A stretch of 64,000 nucleotides of DNA from Pedobacter endophyticus (GCF_015679185.1 NZ_CP064939.1:3906001-3970000); one strand, 5' to 3'. Shown: positions 27,351-36,659, counted from the stretch's first letter. Numbers and translations are program-made. Notes: generated by a model not told the origin, from the letters alone.

Positions 27351-29144
27351 ATGGAAACAACTGAAAAAAAAACAATTAAAGGCGGCGAATTCTTGATAAA
27401 GGAAACCGCATATCAGGATGTATTTATTCCCGAAGAGTTTGATGAAGAGCAACAAATGATTGCGCAAACTTGTCGCGATTTTTTAGAGGCCGAAGTTTAT
27501 CCCAACTTAGAGAAGATCGACAAGCAAGAAGATCCCGAATTGATGCCCACACTTTTAACAAAGGCGGGCGAATTGGGGATTTTGGGCGTATCCGTTCCCG
27601 AAGAGTACGGCGGATTCGGGAAAAACTTCAATACCTCAATGCTCGTGGCTGATGTGGTAGGCGCAGGCCATTCATTTGCCGTGGCGCTTTCTGCGCATAC
27701 CGGAATAGGTACCCTGCCAATATTGTATTATGGCAACGACGAGCAGAAAGCAAAATATATTCCCAAATTAGGCTCCGGAGAGTGGAAAGCGGCCTATTGC
27801 CTCACTGAACCCAACTCAGGTTCAGACGCCAACTCGGGCAAAACCAAGGCCAAACCGAGCGATGATGGCAAACACTACATCATCAACGGACAAAAAATGT
27901 GGATTACCAACGGCGGTTTTGCAGATGTTTTTATTGTTTTTGCGAAGATCGACGATGATAAAAACCTTACCGCTTTCATTGTAGAAAAAGACTTCGGTGG
28001 AATTACAATGAACCCCGAAGAGCATAAAATGGGAATCAAAGGCTCATCAACCCGTCAGGTGTTTTTTAACGATTGCCTCGTTCCGGTTGAAAATATGCTG
28101 AGCGAGCGTGAAAACGGCTTTAAGATTGCCGTAAATATTTTAAACATCGGCCGGATAAAACTGTCGGCCGCTGCAATCGGTGCTTCAAAAGCAACATTGA
28201 GTACAGCAATCAATTACTCAAATGAACGTAGCCAATTCGGTAGGCCGATTTCCAAATACGGGGCAATCCGGTATAAAATTGCAGAAATGGCCTCGAAAAT
28301 TTATGCCGTTGATGCAGCCAATTACCGTGCAGGTCAAAACATCGATGATACTTATGACCAATTGGTAGCGGGAGGAATGGAGTCGGGAAAAGCACGATTG
28401 AAATCTGTTGAGCAATTCGCTGTTGAATGCGCCATACTGAAAGTTTGGGGCTCTGAAGCCTTGGATTACACAGTTGATGAAGGGGTTCAGATATATGGAG
28501 GAATGGGTTTTAGTGCCGATGCGCCAATGGATCGGGCTTATCGCGATGCCCGAATTAATAGAATCTTCGAGGGCACGAACGAAATTAACCGATTGTTAAC
28601 CGTTGATATGATGTTGAAGCGTGCGATGAAAGGTGAACTTGATTTGATGACCCCCGCTACCGCCGTCGCCGCTGAATTGATGAGTATTCCTGATTTTGGC
28701 GAAGAAGATACCGCCTTATTTGCTGCAGAGAAAAAAGTGTTGGCCAACCTAAAAAAAGCGACTTTGATGGTTGCTGGTGCTGCGGTGCAAAAGCTGATGA
28801 TGACTTTAAGCAAAGAGCAAGAGATTCTGATGAACATTGCCGATATGGCCAGTTATGTATATGTGCTTGAATCTGCTTTATTGAGGACAGAAAAATTAGT
28901 GGCACTGCGTGGAGAAGAAGCAGCCGCAGGCCAACTGGATTTACTGCGCATTTACATGGTCGAAGCAGTCGACGGAATTTCAAAAGCTGGTAAAGAAGCA
29001 CTTTGGGCCTTTGCCGAAGGCGACGAGCAACGCATGATGTTAGTTGGTTTACGCCGCTTTACCAAGCTGGAGCCGTTTAATGTTAAAGATGCACGCCAAA
29101 GAGTTGCGCAACAGTTAATTGAAGCGAATAAGTACATTTTTTAA
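27351..29144 (+). CDS. fadE: Acyl-CoA dehydrogenase, long C-terminal form
   Basis: This FAD enzyme introduces the double bond in the first beta-oxidation step. Acyl-CoA dehydrogenase signatures include GILGVSVPEEYGGFG, AYCLTEPNSGSDANSGKTKA, KMWITNGGFADVFIVFAKI and the C-terminal RDARINRIFEGTNEINRL, which carries the catalytic-region Glu. A C-terminal extension of roughly 150 residues beyond the core makes the protein 597 aa, close to Bacillus FadE and the VLCAD-like group, and suggests long-chain substrates. With fadN and fadA it forms the same order, fadN-fadA-fadE, known from Bacillus. A terminator follows 40 nt after the stop. Confidence 0.93.
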   Translation: METTEKKTIKGGEFLIKETAYQDVFIPEEFDEEQQMIAQTCRDFLEAEVYPNLEKIDKQEDPELMPTLLTKAGELGILGVSVPEEYGGFGKNFNTSMLVADVVGAGHSFAVALSAHTGIGTLPILYYGNDEQKAKYIPKLGSGEWKAAYCLTEPNSGSDANSGKTKAKPSDDGKHYIINGQKMWITNGGFADVFIVFAKIDDDKNLTAFIVEKDFGGITMNPEEHKMGIKGSSTRQVFFNDCLVPVENMLSERENGFKIAVNILNIGRIKLSAAAIGASKATLSTAINYSNERSQFGRPISKYGAIRYKIAEMASKIYAVDAANYRAGQNIDDTYDQLVAGGMESGKARLKSVEQFAVECAILKVWGSEALDYTVDEGVQIYGGMGFSADAPMDRAYRDARINRIFEGTNEINRLLTVDMMLKRAMKGELDLMTPATAVAAELMSIPDFGEEDTALFAAEKKVLANLKKATLMVAGAAVQKLMMTLSKEQEILMNIADMASYVYVLESALLRTEKLVALRGEEAAAGQLDLLRIYMVEAVDGISKAGKEALWAFAEGDEQRMMLVGLRRFTKLEPFNVKDARQRVAQQLIEANKYIF

Positions 29145-29184
29145 GGTAGAAGGTAGAGGGTTTAAAGGTTGAAGGTTTATGCGG

Positions 29185-29211
29185 AAAGTGCTCGCAACGG
29201 TGCGCTTTTTT
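29185..29211 (+). terminator. Intrinsic terminator of fadE
   Basis: AAAGTGC pairs with GCGCTTT (one G-T pair) around a ten-base loop and ends in a run of T residues. It sits within a larger interrupted inverted repeat made from ggtagaaggtagaggg (29146-29161) and ccctctaccttccacccttctacc (about 29233-29257). Confidence 0.7.
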
Positions 29212-29283
29212 GCCGATGGGTTTTTACCTTACGCCCTCTACCTTCCACCCTTCTACCTCAATTATGTTAAATTAGGTTAAAAA

Positions 29284-29314
29284 TTGTACCGTCCGTATTA
29301 AAAGCGTATTTTTG
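29284..29314 (+). promoter_or_regulatory. Promoter of the FKBP lipoprotein operon
   Basis: TTG at 29284-29286 and TATTTTTG at 29307-29314 are spaced by 20 bp. The expected transcription start falls on or within a few bases of the ATG codons at 29318 and 29321, so the message would be leaderless or nearly so. Confidence 0.7.
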
Positions 29315-29320
29315 CGGATG

Positions 29321-29806
29321 ATGGCAAAGTTTAAATATATTATACTTTTAGTGTGCATTGCAGGATGCTTTGCGGCTTGTAAGAAAAATGTCCCTGTGGA
29401 TGATTATGATCCGAATCCACAATTTATGGCAGATACAACGGCGATAAGGGCATTTATTAAAACTAACAACATTCCGGCCCAGAAAGATTCGTATGGAATT
29501 TTTTATCAAATTATTGAGCCCGGATCAGGAAGTGTAACTTACCAGGGAAGTACAAGAATTACGGCAAATTACGACGGACGACTGTTAAATGGCGCTCTTT
29601 TCGATAGCACAAAAGGAACCCCGGTTCCGTTTACTTTGGGCCAGGTTATTGCCGGCTGGCAAATAGGCATTCAAAAAATTCAAAAAGGTGGTCAAATCAG
29701 GCTGATTATTCCTTCTTATTATGCTTACGGAACAACTTCGCCATCTTCGTTAATCCCGGCAAACGCTATTTTAGACTTTACAATTACACTTACTGACGTA
29801 CAATAA
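29321..29806 (+). CDS. FKBP-type peptidyl-prolyl isomerase lipoprotein (single domain)
   Basis: This is a lipid-anchored prolyl isomerase expected in the periplasm or at the outer membrane. The signal ends IAGCFAACKK with the lipidated Cys. The FKBP domain covers roughly residues 60-161: ITANYDGRLLNGALFDST, PVPFTLGQVIAGWQIGIQKIQKGGQIRLIIPSYYAYGT, and the terminal ILDFTITLTDV. The start is chosen at 29321; the adjacent ATG at 29318 is equivalent, and an upstream TTG at 29312 lies inside the -7 box and is rejected. A second FKBP lipoprotein gene follows after three bases, so the pair is one operon. Confidence 0.9.
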   Translation: MAKFKYIILLVCIAGCFAACKKNVPVDDYDPNPQFMADTTAIRAFIKTNNIPAQKDSYGIFYQIIEPGSGSVTYQGSTRITANYDGRLLNGALFDSTKGTPVPFTLGQVIAGWQIGIQKIQKGGQIRLIIPSYYAYGTTSPSSLIPANAILDFTITLTDVQ

Positions 29807-29809
29807 TAA

Positions 29810-30721
29810 ATGAACAATTTTACCAAACTCAGCCTCTTTACAGTTCTGGCAACTACAACAATATTCAGTTCGTGTAAAAAGGAATATGAGTCGATTCAGA
29901 GGGTAGATGACGCGGCAATTAAATCGTATATTGCCAAAAACAACCTGACTTCGATGCAGCAAGACCCCGATAAAACCGGGTTCTATTTTCAGGTAACCAA
30001 CCCAACTACCGGAGACTTGTTTTTAAACAAGGATTCAGTTTTGTACGATGTAGTAATTAAATCGATGCAATCGGGTAATCAGTACCTTAAATCGCCTGTT
30101 AACGGAAACCTCGGTACTTACGTTGGTTATTTAAACAACTTTTTCCAATCATCGCTGTCAACATCAACAACTTATAATATTCCCGCTTTGCGTACAGCCA
30201 CACTGGCCTTAAAGCCGGGCGGTGTTGCACGAATTTTACTGCCGTCTTATTTGGCTTTTGGTCGTAATGGCGCTGGTGGTATTCCATCAAACGAGAATCT
30301 CGATGTAACCATTACTACTTATCCATATAAAAAGCAATGGCAGTTTGACGATGTGAAAATCCAGAATTTCCTAACTGCAAAAGGCTTAACAGCCACAAAA
30401 GACGCTTCGAGAGTGTATTATATTACAACCGCTGCCGGCACCGGAACGGAAACGATTACCGAAACCAGCACTGTAGTTTACAAATATACCGGAAGATTGC
30501 TTGACGGAACGGTTTTCGATTCGTCAACCGATGGCACATACTCTACAACCTTGCAGTACCTTATTCAAGGCTGGAAAGCAATAATACCGAAATTTACCGC
30601 AGGGGCGAAAATAAGGATGTTTATCCCATCCGACATGGGTTACGGCCTATCCGGAAATGGCGCAATTCCGCCTAATGCCGTATTGGATTTTGATATAGAG
30701 ATTGTTAGCGTAACTAAGTAG
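29810..30721 (+). CDS. FKBP-type isomerase lipoprotein with two FKBP-like domains
   Basis: The lipoprotein signal ends TTIFSSCKKEYES. Two FKBP-like regions follow. The first (residues about 45-175) is degenerate: it keeps LALKPGGVARILLPSYLAFGRNGAGGIPSNENLDVTI but lacks the usual YTGKLxDGxxFDSS segment. The second (residues about 185-302) is complete, with VVYKYTGRLLDGTVFDSS, IQGWKAIIPKFTAGAKIRMFIPSDMGYGL and AVLDFDIEIVSV. It is three bases downstream of the single-domain FKBP gene and probably arose by duplication. Its 3' end overlaps the convergent photolyase gene by 8 bp, leaving no room for a terminator. Confidence 0.88.
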   Translation: MNNFTKLSLFTVLATTTIFSSCKKEYESIQRVDDAAIKSYIAKNNLTSMQQDPDKTGFYFQVTNPTTGDLFLNKDSVLYDVVIKSMQSGNQYLKSPVNGNLGTYVGYLNNFFQSSLSTSTTYNIPALRTATLALKPGGVARILLPSYLAFGRNGAGGIPSNENLDVTITTYPYKKQWQFDDVKIQNFLTAKGLTATKDASRVYYITTAAGTGTETITETSTVVYKYTGRLLDGTVFDSSTDGTYSTTLQYLIQGWKAIIPKFTAGAKIRMFIPSDMGYGLSGNGAIPPNAVLDFDIEIVSVTK

Positions 30722-32012
30722 CCAACGCTTCTTTAAACACTTTTAGCACCCTTTCTCGTGCAAACGTATGCTCAACTATTGGTTGGGCATATTTTTTTGT
30801 ACCAAATTCTGGCACCCATTTTTTGATGTATTCAAATTTGGGGTCGAACCTTTTGGTTTGCAGCTCGGGGTTAAAAACCCTGAAATAAGGTGCCGCATCG
30901 TTTCCAGATCCCGCTGCCCATTGCCAGCCGCCAACGTTACTGGCCATTTCGTAATCCAGCAGTTTTTCGGCAAAATAAGCTTCGCCCCAGCGCCAATCAA
31001 TAAGCAGGTGCTTCGATAAAAAACTGGCTACAACCATGCGCACCCGGTTGTGCATCCAGCCTGTTTGGTTAAGCTGTCGCATCCCGGCATCAACAATCGG
31101 GTAGCCTGTATTTCCTTCGCACCAGGCCCGGAACTCATTTTCGTTGTTACGCCACTTTATTTTGTCGTACTGTTTTTTAAACGAATTGAATGCTGCATAA
31201 GGAAAATGCCAAAGAATCATCATATAAAATTCACGCCAGGCCAATTCAGACAGCCAAACATTTGATTTTGCATCAATGGCATCGCTCACGGCCTTCCTGA
31301 TGCTTATCGTTCCAAAACGGAGATGCAAACCGATGTGTGTTGTGCCGTTTAAAGCCGGAAAATCTCGTTGAGCAGCATATTCATCCAGCTTATCGGTATA
31401 GCTGATTTTTGGAAATTGCAAGTTGCTTTTTTCAAAACCCATATCCTTTAAGCCAGGCAGTGGCAGTTGCTTCGTTGTTAAAAAGCTTTTAAAGTATCGC
31501 TTTGTCGGATAAGCTTTTACATAGAAATCGTTCAGTTTCGCTTGCCATTGTTTATAGTACGGCGTAAAAACTGTGTAAGGCGTTTTATCCGCTTTTAAGA
31601 TCTCATCTTTCTCAAAAATTACCTGGTCTTTAAACGTTTTAAAGGTGATTTTTTCACTCCTTAAAAATTCGAACATGTTGTCGTCACGCTCCCGGGCGTA
31701 AGGCTCGTAATCGCGATTGGTGTACACCTCCTTAACAGGGTAATCTTGCAATATCTTCGGCCATACTTCTTCTGGGTTTCCATATTTCACCAACAAATCT
31801 GATCCAAGATTTCGAAGCTCTTTTTTCAAACTTTCAATCGTTTGATAGATAAAAGTCACCCGGGCATCGTTGTGAGCAAGCTTATCTAAAATGTTTTTAT
31901 CGAAAATAAAGAGCGGAAGCACAGGGTTTTTGCCTTTTAGCGCATGGTAGAGCGCTGCGTTATCCTGTAAGCGTAAATCTCTGCGAAACCAAAATATTGA
32001 AACAGGTGTCAT
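30714..32012 (-). CDS. phrB: Deoxyribodipyrimidine photolyase (cryptochrome/photolyase family, class I)
   Basis: This flavoprotein repairs UV-induced pyrimidine dimers with blue light. The N-terminal antenna-binding Rossmann region begins VSIFWFRRDLRLQDNAAL. The FAD-binding helical domain contains LRFGTISIRKAV, WLSELAWREFYMMILWHFP, GNTGYPIVDAGMRQLNQTGWMHNRVRMVVASFL, KHLLIDWRWGEAYFAEKL and NVGGWQWAAGSGNDAAPYFRVFNP, a near-complete set of family motifs. The 432-aa length is normal. The SDR gene lies 91 bp upstream on the same strand, so the two are likely co-transcribed. A second family member of DASH type is encoded 3 kb away on the other strand. Confidence 0.94.
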   Translation of the reverse strand: MTPVSIFWFRRDLRLQDNAALYHALKGKNPVLPLFIFDKNILDKLAHNDARVTFIYQTIESLKKELRNLGSDLLVKYGNPEEVWPKILQDYPVKEVYTNRDYEPYARERDDNMFEFLRSEKITFKTFKDQVIFEKDEILKADKTPYTVFTPYYKQWQAKLNDFYVKAYPTKRYFKSFLTTKQLPLPGLKDMGFEKSNLQFPKISYTDKLDEYAAQRDFPALNGTTHIGLHLRFGTISIRKAVSDAIDAKSNVWLSELAWREFYMMILWHFPYAAFNSFKKQYDKIKWRNNENEFRAWCEGNTGYPIVDAGMRQLNQTGWMHNRVRMVVASFLSKHLLIDWRWGEAYFAEKLLDYEMASNVGGWQWAAGSGNDAAPYFRVFNPELQTKRFDPKFEYIKKWVPEFGTKKYAQPIVEHTFARERVLKVFKEALAT

Positions 32013-32103
32013 TAACGAATGAATTAATTAAAAAGAGTAATGGGCAATGGCAATAAGCAATTTACAATAACCAGTTAAACAATTGAGCAATTAAACAGCT
32101 TAG

Positions 32104-33006
32104 CTATTTATATAAATCAGTCAAAGCACTGTCCAAATCTGTAAATTTAAATTTAAATCCAGCATCTAAAATCTTCTGCGCAGATGTATTGCTGCTCATT
32201 AATACCGCTTCTGCCCGTTCTCCGAGCAACAGTTCCAGCGCTTTTTTTGGTACATTGAATGGCCACACCGGGCGGTGCAAGTGTTTGGCTATTGCTTTGG
32301 TTAGCGCTTCATTAGTAACCGGAAATGGTGCGCAGGCGTTATAACAATTTTCCATGTTGGGGTTTTCAACGGCATAAACATACATTTCTACCATATCGTC
32401 GATATGCAGCCAAGGCACCCACTGTTTGCCATTGCCAAGTGCCGCACCAGCAAACAGGCGAACAGGCTTATCTAGTTGCGGCAAAGCGCCACCCTTTGTG
32501 CTGAATACAATCCCTGTGCGTAGTTTCACGGTTCTTAAACCGAGTTTCCTAGCCTGCGATACGGCTTCTTCCCAAAGTTTGCAGCATTGAGCCAAAAAAC
32601 CATAACCATTTGAAGTCTCTTCCAATAAAATCTCATCACCGCAATCGCCATAATAGCCCACCGCCGATGAAGAAATAAAGGCTTCGACCTGATGATTAGG
32701 GTTTGACCTGATCGTTTTCAGCAGCAATTCAGTCGATTTTACGCGACTATCAATAATCTCCTGTTTACGCTCGTCCGTCCACTTTTTATCAACTATCGGC
32801 GCCCCGGCCAAATGAATCACGGCTTCAACGCCATTCATGCAATTGGCATCAATGGCTCCTGTAGCAACATTCCACGTAAAGCTGTTTGAGTCCTTTGCCT
32901 TCTTACGAGAGAGCGTATTCACTTCGTAACCCTTGCTCAACAGGCGCTTTTTTAGTTCAGCGCCAACAAGTCCGCTGGCTCCAGTAATGAGAATCTTTTT
33001 CGGCAT
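32104..33006 (-). CDS. TIGR01777-type SDR-family NAD(P)-binding epimerase-like protein
   Basis: This protein belongs to the YfcH/TIGR01777 branch of extended short-chain dehydrogenases. The start MPKKILITGASGLVGAELKK gives the glycine-rich NAD(P) motif directly at the N-terminus. An upstream in-frame ATG at 33093 lies inside the first copy of the neighbouring repeat array and is rejected. Conserved segments are VIHLAGAPIVDKKW, SSSAVGYYGDCGDE, KLRTGIVFSTKGGALPQL, WVPWLHIDDMVEMY and NACAPFPVTN. The C-terminal DUF1731-like segment is PKKALELLLGERAEAVLMSS. The substrate of this branch is generally unknown. Pairing with a photolyase gene is common in Bacteroidota and supports a role linked to light or oxidative stress, as inference. 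Confidence 0.88.
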   Translation of the reverse strand: MPKKILITGASGLVGAELKKRLLSKGYEVNTLSRKKAKDSNSFTWNVATGAIDANCMNGVEAVIHLAGAPIVDKKWTDERKQEIIDSRVKSTELLLKTIRSNPNHQVEAFISSSAVGYYGDCGDEILLEETSNGYGFLAQCCKLWEEAVSQARKLGLRTVKLRTGIVFSTKGGALPQLDKPVRLFAGAALGNGKQWVPWLHIDDMVEMYVYAVENPNMENCYNACAPFPVTNEALTKAIAKHLHRPVWPFNVPKKALELLLGERAEAVLMSSNTSAQKILDAGFKFKFTDLDSALTDLYK

Positions 33007-33078
33007 GTGTTTATAACAATAAAGATACGAAAGGGTTTTCGAACTGCCTTGTCTAAACGGCATAAAACCGGATGTATC

Positions 33079-34848
33079 GTCATTCTCGCGCATGCGGGAA
33101 TCTTAATGCCATAAACCATCTTGGCGCTTTAGGATTCCCTATCAAGTATGGAATGACGTGGCGCAGAGCCTTGCAAACTGTTACCAAATCGTCATTCTCG
33201 CGCATGCGGGAATCTTAATGCCATAAACCGGCTTGGCGCTTTAAGATTCCCTATCAAGTAGGGAATGACTTGGAGCAGAGCCTTATACGCTGGCAAAAGA
33301 CCACCTATCAAAAGTGATTTCGATCAATTCCCATAGTCCCATTTCACCAAATTGTCAATCTCGCGCATGCGGGAATCTTAATGCTATAAACCGGCTTGCG
33401 CTTTAAGATTCCCTATCAAGTAGGGAATGACGTGAGGCAGAGCCTTGCAAACTGTCAATAGGTTAAGTAAGCTTTTTTTTTGCAAATGCGCCGTAAGTTT
33501 TATTTCTACCACATCGTCATTCTCGCGCATGCGGGAATCTTAATGCCATAAACCAGTTTGAAGCTTTAGGATTCCCTATCAAGTAGGGAATGACGGGGAG
33601 CAGAGCCTTTTACGCTAGCAAGAGACCACCTATCGAAAGTGATTTCGATCAATTCCCATAGTTCCCATTTCCACAAATCGTCATTCTCGCGCATGCGGGA
33701 ATCTTAATGCCATAAGCCGGCTTGGCGCTTTAAGATTCCCTATCAAGTAGGGAATGACGTGGCGCATAGCCTTGCAAGCTGTCAATAGCTTAAGTAAGCT
33801 TTTTTTTTTGCAAATGCGCCGTAAAGTTTATTTCCACCAAATCGTCATTCTCGCGCATGCGGGAATCTTAATGCCATAAAAACGGCTTGGCGCTTTAAGA
33901 TTCCCTATCAAGTAGGGAATGACGTGGAGCAGAGCCTTGCAAGCTGGCAATAGCTTAAGTATGCTTTTTTTTTGCAAATGCGCCGTAAAGTTTATTTCCA
34001 CCAAATCGTCATTCTCGCGCATGCGGGAATCTTAATGCCATAAACCAGTTTGAAGCTTTAGGATTCCCTATCAAGTAGGGAATGACGTGAGGCAGAGCCT
34101 TGCAAGCTGTCAATAGCTTAAGTAAGCTTTTTTTTGCAAATGCGCCGTAAAGTTTATTTCCACAAATCGTCATTCTCGCGCATGCGGGAATCTTAATGCC
34201 ATAAACCAGTTTGAAGCTTTAATATTCCCTATCAAGCAGGGAATGACGTGGCGCATAGCCTTGCAAGCTGGCAAAAGACCACCTATCAAAAGTGATTTCG
34301 ATCAATTCCCATAGTCCCATTTCACCAAATTGTCAATCTCGCGAAGGAGAAATCTTAATGCCATAAACCGGCTTGGCGCTTTAAGATTCCCTATCAAGCA
34401 GGGAATGACGTGGCGCAGAGCCTTGCAAGCTGTTAATAGGTTAAGTAAGCTTTTTTTTTTCAAATGCGCCGTAAAGTTTATTTCCACCAAATCGTCATTC
34501 TCGCGCATGCGGGAATCTTAATGCCATAAAAACGGCTTGGCGCTTTAAGATTCCCTATCAAGTAGGGAATGACGTGGAGCAGAGCCTTGCAAGCTGGCAA
34601 TAGCTTAAGTATGCTTTTTTTTTGCAAATGCGCCGTAAAGTTTATTTCCACCAAATCGTCATTCTCGCGCATGCGGGAATCTTAGTGCCATAAACCGGCT
34701 TGACGCTTTAAGATTCCCTATCAAGTAGGGAATGACGTGGCGCATAGCCTTACAAGCTGTTACCAAATCGTCATTCTCGCGCATGCGGGAATCTTAATGC
34801 CATAACCAGCTTGGCGCTTTAATATTCCCTATCAAGTAGCGAATGACG
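33079..34848. repeat. Twelve-copy array of a 79-nt cloverleaf-like palindromic repeat
   Basis: Copies run 33079-33157, 33191-33269, 33354-33431, 33516-33594, 33680-33758, 33844-33923, 34008-34086, 34169-34247, 34332-34409, 34494-34573, 34658-34736 and 34770-34848. Each starts GTCATTC and ends GAATGAC. Inside lie a short hairpin CGC-GCAT-GCG, a stem GAATCTTAA/TTAAGATTC enclosing a GC-rich loop, and a hairpin CCCTA-tcaag-TAGGG. Spacers come in three kinds: about 84 nt with a T-tract (taagcttttttt), about 84 nt with gaccacctatc-aaagtgatttcgatc, and a short 33-nt form. The copies 4-8 and 8-12 regions are related at about 650-bp offset. Confidence 0.93.
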
Positions 34849-35022
34849 GGGCGCAGCAGTCTATAAACAGCCAAAACATTGATTTCAAGGCGTTTTTCTG
34901 TTGGGAAACTGCCGATTTCTCATTATTTTTTCGTATAATGTGGTAAAGTTCGCATTACGGAGGAATTACCACCGTTGTCCCGATACATTTTGTTGGCTGT
35001 TTGTAAAGAAATTTTCAGCTTT

Positions 35023-35053
35023 TTTGATGCCGACAAAAAATAAGATAAATTTG
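35023..35053 (+). promoter_or_regulatory. Promoter of the DASH cryptochrome gene
   Basis: TTTG at 35023-35026 and TAAATTTG at 35046-35053 with 19-bp spacing form a full Bacteroidota promoter, 35 nt before the ATG at 35088. Confidence 0.8.
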
Positions 35054-35087
35054 TAATTGCGTTCTTAACACCCTTTTCCCACAAGAG

Positions 35088-36362
35088 ATGTCCAAAAAAA
35101 TTTTAGTCTGGTTCAGAAATGATCTTCGTTTGCATGATAATGAGATGCTGATAGAGGCTATTGCTAAATCGGATGCGATTTTACCTGTTTACATTTTAGA
35201 TCCCCGCTTGTTTGGCGAAACAAAATACGGAACGCTGAAAACCGGAAATATCCGGGCACAATTTATTTTAGAGAGCGTATCTGGGCTAAGGTATTCGCTT
35301 AAGCAAATAGGAGGGAATTTACTCATTGCTCAGGGAAACCCGGAAGAAATTATTCCACAACTGGTTCAGGAATACGAAATAACGGAGGTTTATCACCATC
35401 GTGAGGTGGCCAGAGAAGAAACGCATGTTTCTACATTGGTAGAAAATGCGCTGTGGAAGCTTCGTGTTAATTTAAAGCACTTTATCGGCCACACGTTATA
35501 TAATAAAGAGGACCTGCCTTTTCCGATAAAGGATATTCCTGATGCCTTTAATCAATTTAAAAAGAAAATTGAACGCGATTCGATCATCAAGCCCTGCTTT
35601 TTGGCGCCCGATCGCGTTAACGTTGCCGAAGTAATTGATTGGGGATCGCTCCCAACGCTGGCGCAGTTAAACCTCTCACCGCAAGAAAAAGATGAGCGAT
35701 CTGATTTTCAGTTTACCGGTGGCGAGGCGGATGGGTTATCGCACTTACAAAAGGTTATTGTAGCCATGCAGCAAGCTGCCAGTGCAAAAAACCTTATTCT
35801 AGCCTCAAAGTTATCTGCCTGGCTTGCAATGGGCTGTTTATCACCCCGTAAGGTTTACTGGGAAATAAAAAAAATGGAAGGTTTCCCAAATACCAAGGCC
35901 ATGTTTAACCACATTTTGCTAGGTCTGCTTTGGAGGGATTATTATCGCTTCATGTTTAAAAAGTACGGCAACCGATTCTTTCATCCAAATGGTTTTGGCA
36001 GCCAGGGCTTGGTTGATGTAGAAAACGAGCAAGAGAATTTTGCCAAATGGAAAAATGGCCAAACGGGTTTTGTAGTGGTCGATGCGGTAATGACTGAGTT
36101 GAATCAAACTGGTTTCGTTTCTAATATCGCCCGTCAAACCGCTGCCCTCTATTTAATCAATAATTTAGAAGTAAGCTGGGTATTTGGCGCAGCCTATTTT
36201 GAAGAAAAGCTGATTGATTATAATCCGGCAAGTAACTGGGGAAACTGGGCCAATGTTGCAGGCGTGGGAAATGATCAGAAATCAAAAAGCGTTTTCGATT
36301 TAGATAAAAATATAAAAAGCTTAGATCCGAAAGGAAATTATGCCTTAACCTGGGCTTCGTAA
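35088..36362 (+). CDS. DASH-family cryptochrome/photolyase
   Basis: This is a second FAD-containing photolyase-family protein, here of the DASH type, which repairs dimers in single-stranded DNA. The N-terminus KKILVWFRNDLRLHDNEML and the early segment PVYILDPRLFGETKYG GTLKTG (around residues 35-60) are DASH-like, as is FTGGEADGLSHLQ in the linker. The FAD region contains KLSAWLAMGCLSPRKVYWEIK, LLWRDYYRFMFKKYGNRFF, GQTGFVVVDAVMTELNQTGFVSNIARQTAALYLINNL and NPASNWGNWANVAGVGND. The 424-aa length is normal for the family. It has its own promoter and faces away from the other photolyase and the SDR gene, with the repeat array in between. Confidence 0.93.
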   Translation: MSKKILVWFRNDLRLHDNEMLIEAIAKSDAILPVYILDPRLFGETKYGTLKTGNIRAQFILESVSGLRYSLKQIGGNLLIAQGNPEEIIPQLVQEYEITEVYHHREVAREETHVSTLVENALWKLRVNLKHFIGHTLYNKEDLPFPIKDIPDAFNQFKKKIERDSIIKPCFLAPDRVNVAEVIDWGSLPTLAQLNLSPQEKDERSDFQFTGGEADGLSHLQKVIVAMQQAASAKNLILASKLSAWLAMGCLSPRKVYWEIKKMEGFPNTKAMFNHILLGLLWRDYYRFMFKKYGNRFFHPNGFGSQGLVDVENEQENFAKWKNGQTGFVVVDAVMTELNQTGFVSNIARQTAALYLINNLEVSWVFGAAYFEEKLIDYNPASNWGNWANVAGVGNDQKSKSVFDLDKNIKSLDPKGNYALTWAS

Positions 36363-36625
36363 GATTGATTGAATGATAGCGTTTTTGAATGAGAAAATTG
36401 TATGATTTTGGATGACAGAATGATTTTTAAAGCGTCGACCGCCAACGTTCAGCATGCAGGCTGGTAAGATGTAACCTCAAGTTGAGACGGAAGGCTAAAC
36501 ACAGGCTTAATTTAAAGCTAGTTCGGCAAAGAATCCTTTATCAATCAACAATTCACTCATTCATTAAATCACTCATTCACTCACCAATTTAATAATTCAT
36601 CCAATAATTTAATTTAATCGAGTTT
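36363..36625. other. Gap before sucA with CATTCACTCA stutter
   Basis: No coding frame is seen. Around 36543-36612 the sequence stutters over attcactcattcattaaatc and related words. No clear terminator for the cryptochrome gene is present. Confidence 0.5.
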
Positions 36626-36659
36626 TTTGCCATTTATATAAGGTAAAATTCTAATTTTG
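36626..36659 (+). promoter_or_regulatory. Promoter of sucA
   Basis: TTTG at 36626-36629 (within a longer T run) and TAATTTTG at 36652-36659 are spaced by 22 bp. The ATG follows 25 nt after the -7 box. Confidence 0.75.

Noticed and set aside
33828..34672. Repeated 64-68-codon minus-strand frames starting MRENDD
   Set aside because: They follow the palindromic repeat copies exactly and are identical because the DNA is duplicated; no protein signal is present. The same false N-terminus was removed from the SDR gene.
33079..34848. CRISPR array
   Set aside because: Units are 79 nt with internal palindromes, spacers are themselves conserved in three types and there are no cas genes. The tRNA-like array fails for the same reasons.
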